Assembly (NCBI GenBank): GCA_002316385.1
Contig: DCDL01000041.1
Location: forward strand, 8,243-48,043
Source of the DNA: Clostridium sp. UBA1056
Lineage (GTDB): Bacteria > Bacillota > Clostridia > Clostridiales > Clostridiaceae
Direction of reading: 5' to 3'
DNA length: 39,801 bases
Positions 34,637-39,801 of this stretch are shown in pieces. Numbering within the stretch: the stretch's first letter is position 1; each line of letters begins with the position of its first letter. The position numbers were made by a program, and so were the translations under genes. Under the pieces are notes generated by a model. That model did no database searches and was not told the origin of the DNA. It worked only from the letters and a program-made list of their open reading frames with translations.

Positions 34637-35443
34637 ATGAAATCGAAAGCATTATCAATACTAACATTATTATTAGTAGGAAGTACATTAGTAGGAGGAG
34701 TACAAGCAGAAGCTGCTGTAAATACTAAAAATCAAGTGAAGCCAGTGAACTGCAAAGTTACAAGTAACAGTAAGTATTACAATCTAGATGATTATAGTAA
34801 GCTTATAAATGGAAACTTTAAATACAATGTAAATCAAAGCAATTGCCCAAATAAGCCAAGCAATCCGTCAAAAGACGAGGTAAAAGATCCAGTAGTAACA
34901 CCGCCAACAACAGAAGGAGACACTTCAGTTAAACCGCCTGTTAATGAAGCACCAGATGTAAATGAACCATCAAATGTTAATGAAACACCAGATGTAAATG
35001 AACCATCAAATGTTAATGAGACTCCTGTTGTAAGCGATAAATTTATGGCTCAAGTTGAACAAGCTATATTTAATAAGGTAAACGAAGAAAGAGCTAAAGC
35101 TGGAGTGCCGGCTTTAAGTTATAACACAACTATGGAGAAGTATGCTAGAATTAAATCTCAAGACATGGGAGATAATAATTACTTTAGTCACCCAGATCAA
35201 AGTGGAAATCTTATAACAGCTAAAATGAAAGCTGATGGAGTTTCATATAGAGCTTGGGGAGAAAACATAGCATATATAGGTGGAGTAACTGATCCAAACG
35301 CCTTAGCTGACCAATTTATGAAAAACTGGATGAATTCACAAGGTCATAGAGAAAATATACTATCAACTAATTTTCAAAGTATAGGTGTAGGAGTATACAA
35401 AGCTGGTAACAGAGTATACGCAACTCAAGAATTTTATAAATAA
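34637..35443 (+). CDS. Secreted CAP (SCP/PR1-like) domain protein
   Basis: A 268-residue exported protein. Residues 1-25 form a signal peptide (MKSKALSILTLLLVGSTLVG) with a likely cut in the QAEAA segment. A Pro/Asn/Glu-rich linker follows with two copies of PDVNEPSNVNET. The C-terminal 130 residues are the CAP domain (NEERAKAGVPALSY, NYFSHPDQSG, GENIAYIG, WMNSQGHRENIL). Bacterial CAP proteins such as YkwD are extracellular and of unsettled function. ATG 34631 is only one base after AGGAGGA (34624-34630), so ATG 34637, at 6-7 nt, is preferred; the frame is open to GTG 34562. Confidence 0.93.
   Translation: MKSKALSILTLLLVGSTLVGGVQAEAAVNTKNQVKPVNCKVTSNSKYYNLDDYSKLINGNFKYNVNQSNCPNKPSNPSKDEVKDPVVTPPTTEGDTSVKPPVNEAPDVNEPSNVNETPDVNEPSNVNETPVVSDKFMAQVEQAIFNKVNEERAKAGVPALSYNTTMEKYARIKSQDMGDNNYFSHPDQSGNLITAKMKADGVSYRAWGENIAYIGGVTDPNALADQFMKNWMNSQGHRENILSTNFQSIGVGVYKAGNRVYATQEFYK
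34952..35023. repeat. 36-bp tandem repeat in the CAP-protein linker
   Basis: Two head-to-tail copies (34952-34987, 34988-35023), identical at 34 of 36 bases, encode PDVNEPSNVNET twice. It is in frame and lies in the flexible linker. Confidence 0.92.
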
Positions 35444-35494
35444 TATCAGAGAATTTTAGGAAAACTAAATATAGATTTTGAAGTAAAGATTTAA

Positions 35495-35538
35495 AATATC
35501 CCTTATTGTAGATAACTGAAACTACAATGAGGGATATT
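35495..35538 (+). terminator. Hairpin after the CAP-protein gene
   Basis: AATATCCCTTATTGTAG (35495-35511) pairs with CTACAATGAGGGATATT (35522-35538), with one wobble pair, giving a 17-bp stem. The T-tract is weak (CTTAT). Confidence 0.65.
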
Positions 35539-35712
35539 CTTATACTATTAAGAAAAATATTATATTTATCATTTTAAACATGTAATAAAATGATATAATA
35601 TAGTAAGAAATTACAGTCCAATCCTTAATATAATTAAGTTAGCTATATATAATTTAAAGTTAAGAGATTAAGAAAGAGTTGTAGGGTTGTTTACATTTAA
35701 GAAGGTGGGTTT

Positions 35713-36054
35713 TTGGACATTGAAAAAATTATTAAAGATATAGGAAAAGTAGGTGCTAAAGTGTTATTAAATAAGAATGAAAAAAAGAGAGAAAGTGTAG
35801 AATTTGGTCAGGTTAATTCCATAGAAATATTAAAGGGAGTACTAAAGCGTCTTGTTGAAGAAAAGAATTATAGTAAGGCTGAAGATATACTATTTAATGA
35901 ATTAGAAAATAAGACTTCTGAAGAATTATATAATATAGCAGTTGAATTCTATAATTTGCTACTTGAAAAAAGTGATGATGATTTAAAAGGTGGAAACTTT
36001 TCCAAGGAAGAAGCGCAGCAAGGCTTAGAAGATATAAAAAGATTTAAAAAGTAA
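35713..36054 (+). CDS. DUF6483-type protein
   Basis: A 113-residue, soluble, helical protein resembling DUF6483 (DIEKIIKDIGKVGAKVLL, LLEKSDDDLKGGNFSKEEAQ). It has an N-terminal amphipathic helix and then charged helices. The start is TTG 35713, supported by AAGGTGG at 35702-35708. It is monocistronic. Function unknown. Confidence 0.8.
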   Translation: MDIEKIIKDIGKVGAKVLLNKNEKKRESVEFGQVNSIEILKGVLKRLVEEKNYSKAEDILFNELENKTSEELYNIAVEFYNLLLEKSDDDLKGGNFSKEEAQQGLEDIKRFKK

Positions 36055-36197
36055 CAAATATTTAAATCTAATACATACTCATAGCTGGGAATATTTAAGT
36101 TTTACCAATTTTTATCTTTTATAATAGTAAATTCAGTATATTTCTATCTATAGGTTAATATATTTTACTATATAAATTATTAATTTAGGAGGAATAT

Positions 36198-36308
36198 ATG
36201 TCTAGAGGTAGGGGTAAGGAGGATAAAAAGACAGCTAAGAATACTGGTAAGGATAAGAAGGGTGACAAGAAAGTCAAAAATAAGAACGAATTAAAAAAGA
36301 AAAAATAA
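36198..36308 (+). CDS. 36-residue lysine-rich basic peptide
   Basis: A very small but well-equipped gene. ATG 36198 lies 5 nt after a perfect AGGAGG (36187-36192) and the frame ends at TAA 36306. The peptide (MSRGRGKEDKKTAKNTGKDK, then KGDKKVKNKNELKKKK) has 15 Lys and 2 Arg in 36 residues, so it is strongly basic and disordered. I do not recognise it. A nucleic-acid- or polyanion-binding role is inference. It is too short for standard open-frame cut-offs, and a long hairpin follows. Confidence 0.65.
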   Translation: MSRGRGKEDKKTAKNTGKDKKGDKKVKNKNELKKKK

Positions 36309-36341
36309 ACTTAATTATTATAAGGGTATAGGAGAATTTAT

Positions 36342-36402
36342 GGGATATGTTAAAATAAGCTAAATCTTAAGAAGATTAGAGAATTATTTTAACATATCCC
36401 TT
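36342..36402 (+). terminator. Long nested hairpin after the basic peptide gene
   Basis: A 17-bp perfect stem (36342-36358 with 36384-36400, core GGGATATGTTAAAATAA) contains an inner CTAAATCTT/AAGATTAG stem, followed by TTTATT. Probably the terminator of the small gene. Confidence 0.68.
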
Positions 36403-36660
36403 TATTAAAATGATATTTTATAAAATAAATTTTAAAATGGTCACTTCTTTCTATAACTAGAAAGGTAAGAACAGTACTTTTTCTATGCAACTATCCTTTA
36501 TGGATAATCTCTTCTAAAATAGCATCGGATATGTCATCTTGTAAATATATAAAATGATACTGTTAAATGATAAAAATATTTGAATTAATGAAAGTATTTA
36601 AATTTGCATTATAACACATAATAAGTACATGTTAATTGAATATTAAAGGAAGGGATTTTT
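36403..36660. other. Leader region of the RNase J gene
   Basis: About 260 bases with no gene. RNase J genes often have long autoregulated leaders, and this A+T-rich stretch may be one. I see no clear hairpin or promoter that I would stake a call on. Confidence 0.35.
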
Positions 36661-38325
36661 ATGGAAGAAAAAAAATATGTTAAAGTAATACCTTTAGGTG
36701 GATTAGGTGAAATAGGTAAAAATATCACTGCAATTGAATATGATGAAGAAATTATAGTTATAGATTGTGGGATAGCTTTCCCAGATGAAGAAATGTATGG
36801 GGTTGACTTAATTATACCGGATATATCTTATTTAATGGATAACAAAGAAAAGGTAAAGGCTTTTGTTCTTACCCATGGACATGAGGATCATATAGGGTCT
36901 TTACCTTATATTTTAAAGGAATTAAATATACCAGTATATGGAACTAGACTAACCTTGGGGATATTAGAAAATAAACTAAAAGAGCATTATTTAGAAAAGG
37001 AATGTACTCTTAAAACTGTAGAAGCTGGAGATATCATTGAATTTGAAAATCTTAAAGTAGAGTTTATAAGAAACACCCATAGTATAGCTGATTCTTGCTC
37101 CTTAGCTATTCATACCCCTATAGGAAATATACTGCATACTGGAGATTTTAAAGTTGATTATACACCTATCGATGGTTTAGTTATGGATTTAGAAAGAATA
37201 TCTCAATTAGGAAGAGAAGGTGTACTACTTTTAATGGCGGATAGTACTAATGTAGAAAGACAAGGGCATAGCTTGTCGGAAAAGTCCATAGGTCAAACTT
37301 TAAATAAGATTTTTTCTACAGCTACAGGAAGAGTAATAGTCGCAACCTTTGCCTCAAACATACATAGAATGCAACAAATAGCTGATTCTTCAGTTAAATA
37401 TAAAAGAAAAATTGCTTTTAGTGGTAGAAGTATGGAGAATATATCTAAGGTTGCCATGGATCTAGGATATCTACATATTCCAGAAGGAACTATGATAAAT
37501 GTAGATGATATAGGTAACTATAGAAATGAAGAGATAACTATTATAACCACGGGAAGCCAAGGGGAATCTATGGCAGCTCTTGCAAGAATAGCTTTTTCGA
37601 ATCATAGAAAAATCCAATTAGAGCCTGATGATTTATTTATCATATCAGCGTCTCCGATACCAGGAAACGGTAAACTTATATCTAAGGTTATAAATGAACT
37701 TTACAGAAGAGGAGCGGATGTTATATATGAAGCATTAGAAGATATTCATGTATCGGGTCATGCTTGTCAAGAAGAGCTAAAGTTAATACATACCTTAGTA
37801 CATCCGAAATACTTTATGCCTGTCCACGGAGAGTATAGGCATCTAAAGCATCATAAGGATTTGGCTAAAAGATTAGGTATGGAAGAAAAGGATGTATTTG
37901 TAATGAATACAGGAGATATATTACAGATTTCTGAAGATGAAGCTAAAATATCCGGAAGAGTTCATACTGGAAGAGTATTTGTGGATGGTATAGGTGTAGG
38001 AGATGTAGGTAACATAGTATTAAGAGATAGAAAATATTTAGGTCAAGACGGTATGGTTATAGTGGTTGCAACTATAGAAAGGGAAAGTTATAGTATAGTT
38101 GCAGGTCCTGATATTATAACTAGAGGTTTTGTTTATGCTAAGGAAGCTGAAGATATGATCAATAAAGTGAGAGATATAGCAAGAGAAGAAATTGAGAAGT
38201 CCTTAAGCAATAAGCAAATAGAATGGTATGGATTAAAGACAAATGTAAAAAGCTCTATAGAGAGATTTTTATATAATGAAACTAAAAGACGCCCAACCAT
38301 ATTTCCGATAATTATGGAAGTATAA
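36661..38325 (+). CDS. rnj: Ribonuclease J
   Basis: A 554-residue metallo-beta-lactamase/beta-CASP ribonuclease that degrades and processes RNA with endo- and 5'-exonuclease activity. The start IPLGGLGEIGKN, the zinc motif THGHEDHIG (H72, H74, D76, H77), NTHSIADS, HTGDFKVD, and the C-terminal beta-CASP signatures HVSGHA and MPVHGEYRHL are all present. Length fits RNase J1/J2. GGAAGGGA lies 6 nt upstream of ATG 36661. Only one copy lies in the window, so which of J1 or J2 is not decided. Confidence 0.97.
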   Translation: MEEKKYVKVIPLGGLGEIGKNITAIEYDEEIIVIDCGIAFPDEEMYGVDLIIPDISYLMDNKEKVKAFVLTHGHEDHIGSLPYILKELNIPVYGTRLTLGILENKLKEHYLEKECTLKTVEAGDIIEFENLKVEFIRNTHSIADSCSLAIHTPIGNILHTGDFKVDYTPIDGLVMDLERISQLGREGVLLLMADSTNVERQGHSLSEKSIGQTLNKIFSTATGRVIVATFASNIHRMQQIADSSVKYKRKIAFSGRSMENISKVAMDLGYLHIPEGTMINVDDIGNYRNEEITIITTGSQGESMAALARIAFSNHRKIQLEPDDLFIISASPIPGNGKLISKVINELYRRGADVIYEALEDIHVSGHACQEELKLIHTLVHPKYFMPVHGEYRHLKHHKDLAKRLGMEEKDVFVMNTGDILQISEDEAKISGRVHTGRVFVDGIGVGDVGNIVLRDRKYLGQDGMVIVVATIERESYSIVAGPDIITRGFVYAKEAEDMINKVRDIAREEIEKSLSNKQIEWYGLKTNVKSSIERFLYNETKRRPTIFPIIMEV

Positions 38326-38338
38326 TATAATAATTATC

Positions 38339-38383
38339 AAATAGCATGCTACATATAAATCTTATCTGTAGCATGTTATTTAT
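38339..38383 (+). terminator. Terminator after RNase J
   Basis: ATAGCATGCTACA (38341-38353) pairs with TGTAGCATGTTAT (38367-38379, one wobble) and is followed by TTATTTT. It lies 15 nt after the stop codon. Confidence 0.75.
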
Positions 38384-38463
38384 TTTATGCTGATTATTTG
38401 TAATATTTAAAGCTTAATCTAATAGAGTTATATTATATAGTTTATTAAATAAGGAGGAATATT

Positions 38464-39120
38464 ATGGAGGAGAGAGTTATAAGGGTTAAGGGTCAGGGAA
38501 AGGCATCAGTACCACCGGATACTATAGAAATTAACATGATATTAACTACAGTAAAGCCTACCTATGAAGAAGCTATGAATGCTGCTAGTAGGGATTTGAA
38601 TGAGTTAAGAGGATGCTTAAGAAGTGCAGGATTTGATAAACAAGATATAAAAACTACTAATTTTAGAGTAGATACCAAGTATGAGAATATAACTGATCCA
38701 AATGGAAACTATAAGAGGGTTTTTGTTGGTTATGAGGTTACCAACAACTTAAGAATTGAGTTTGAACAAAATAGTATGAGGTTAACTAGAGTACTTAATG
38801 CTCTTGCAAATTGTTCAGCAACACCTGAGTTCTCTATTAGATATAAGGTTAAAGATGATACGGAAATTAAAAATTTACTTCTAGAGAGTGCTGTAGATGA
38901 TGCAAGAATGAAAGCTAAAGTAATGGCAGAAGCTGCAGGAGTAAGATTAGGAAAGGTAATAAATATAGATTATAGTTGGAGTGATATTCAGCTCTATAAG
39001 GATGTCTATAGCATGGATAAGAGTCTTCTTTCTACAGCTGGAACTCCGATGATTGATTTAGAACCAGACAATATATATGTTGAAGATACGGTTACTGTGG
39101 CTTGGAGAATTGAAAGTTAA
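38464..39120 (+). CDS. SIMPL-domain (DUF541) protein
   Basis: A 218-residue protein of the SIMPL family (VKGQGKASVPPDTIEINMIL at 8-27; YEVTNNLRIEF; AVDDARMKAKVMAEAAGVRL). No signal peptide or membrane segment is seen, in contrast to many Gram-negative members, so it is probably cytosolic. Function is poorly defined; some relatives protect against oxidative stress. AAGGAGGAAT precedes ATG 38464. It is monocistronic. Confidence 0.92.
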   Translation: MEERVIRVKGQGKASVPPDTIEINMILTTVKPTYEEAMNAASRDLNELRGCLRSAGFDKQDIKTTNFRVDTKYENITDPNGNYKRVFVGYEVTNNLRIEFEQNSMRLTRVLNALANCSATPEFSIRYKVKDDTEIKNLLLESAVDDARMKAKVMAEAAGVRLGKVINIDYSWSDIQLYKDVYSMDKSLLSTAGTPMIDLEPDNIYVEDTVTVAWRIES

Positions 39121-39276
39121 TAATATTCATATAAGTTAAAGTCCAACATGAAATTATAATTTCTCTTATAATATGAGTATTTAAAGCCTTAGGAATAGGG
39201 TTTTTTGTAAAATCATTGAAAAATATGTAGGCTTATTGATACAATGTTTACATATAGAGGTAGGAGGGATAAATTT

Positions 39277-39759
39277 ATGAAGGGATTTTTTGAGAAAAGT
39301 TCAGTTGTTAGTTCTATTATAGTAATTATTGTAATAATAGTCGCTATATTTGGGATAAATCATATAATTGATAGAAAATCAGGAAGGTTAGGAGCTAAAC
39401 AAAATCAACAAAAGATAAAATTGATTAATGAAGAAATATCCAAGGAAGAATCTAGTGGCTTGAAGCCAGCAAATTATTATTCTGAATCAAATATTTATGA
39501 CATAATGCATAGAATGGTAAACACCAAGATAATTGCAGAAAATGATAAAATATGGGGAGAACTACCTATGAATAAGGAAGAAATTCAAAATTTAAAGGGG
39601 ATCGTTGAAAAAGTAAATTATAAAGATAGAGAACAATTATTAGATATTCTAAATAGATGGGAAGCAGGAGACTTTTCTCAGGCGGATAAGGATCACAATT
39701 ATGTGTGGGAAAAATTGGGGGGAACTATCGGAAGAGCTGTAGGTGTGAGAATTAATTAA
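39277..39759 (+). CDS. DUF6241-type single-pass membrane protein
   Basis: A 160-residue protein. An N-terminal helix (about 9-29, VSSIIVIIVIIVAIFGI) anchors it, and the rest is a soluble helical domain like DUF6241 (YDIMHRMVNTKII, WGELPMNKEEIQNL, ILNRWEAGDFSQADKDHNYV, WEKLGGTIGRAVG). AGGAGGGAT lies before ATG 39277, which I prefer to ATG 39244. Function unknown. The last 40 bases of the window hold no gene. Confidence 0.82.
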   Translation: MKGFFEKSSVVSSIIVIIVIIVAIFGINHIIDRKSGRLGAKQNQQKIKLINEEISKEESSGLKPANYYSESNIYDIMHRMVNTKIIAENDKIWGELPMNKEEIQNLKGIVEKVNYKDREQLLDILNRWEAGDFSQADKDHNYVWEKLGGTIGRAVGVRIN

Positions 39760-39801
39760 AAGGGACTTTCGCAAAATACATTACTAATCTTATATAAAAT
39801 A

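Noticed and set aside
1..39801. CRISPR array, prophage or intact insertion sequence
   Set aside because: No regularly spaced repeats, no transposase, integrase or phage structural genes were seen on either strand.

Overview
The window comes from a low-GC, spore-forming Firmicute, most likely Clostridium in the strict sense. This rests on the strongly A+T-rich composition and codon use, near-universal AGGAGG-type ribosome binding sites, short intergenic hairpin terminators, and families common in clostridia: CYP152-type P450, bacteriohemerythrin, RNase J, PadR/HAAS pairs, the radical SAM/DUF4130 pair, CpXC and SIMPL proteins. I saw no tRNA, rRNA, CRISPR array, intact insertion sequence or prophage. 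It looks like chromosome made of many small independent operons.

Layout. (1) 95-5188: a three-gene operon with a giant ATPase carrying three tandem CbxX/SpoVK-type AAA+ modules plus a degenerate N-terminal AAA-like region, then two membrane proteins I cannot name. This is the best candidate for an uncharacterised system here. (2) 5248-7442: a decayed TetR-type regulator followed by an ABC-2 exporter pair. (3) 7584-10105: a bacteriohemerythrin convergent with a Bax-inhibitor-1 family membrane protein, and a CYP152 fatty-acid peroxygenase. (4) 10575-11432: an RmlD-like SDR protein. (5) 11779-14341: a TldD/TldE metalloprotease pair. (6) 14452-16728: a MerR regulator and MATE pump with a textbook 19-bp-spacer MerR promoter. 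(7) 16854-18450: a PadR regulator and HAAS-domain membrane protein behind a large operator-like inverted repeat. (8) 18547-20578: a patatin-like lipase and a methyltransferase. (9) 20578-25000: a gene-poor stretch with an MCP chemoreceptor, a CmpB-type membrane protein, decayed reading frames and a long inverted repeat. (10) 25005-27301: two DUF2087 proteins (one a LuxR-type regulator), a free-standing B3/B4 domain protein and a small unknown. (11) 27407-29695: a frameshifted HD-hydrolase fragment and, on the minus strand, a radical SAM/DUF4130 putative DNA-repair pair. (12) 29857-36308: single-gene units (Cys-rich protein, EcsC, secreted protein, M50 protease, CpXC protein, CAP-domain secreted protein, DUF6483, and a 36-residue lysine-rich peptide). 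(13) 36661-39759: RNase J, a SIMPL-domain protein and a DUF6241 membrane protein.

Common threads are export and detoxification (ABC, MATE, PadR/HAAS), handling of oxygen or peroxide (hemerythrin, P450) and envelope biology (BI-1, EcsC, M50, CAP, AAA operon). Many reading frames begin upstream of the likely start; where a Shine-Dalgarno decides the matter I give the shorter form. Family assignments come from recognised motifs, not database searches.
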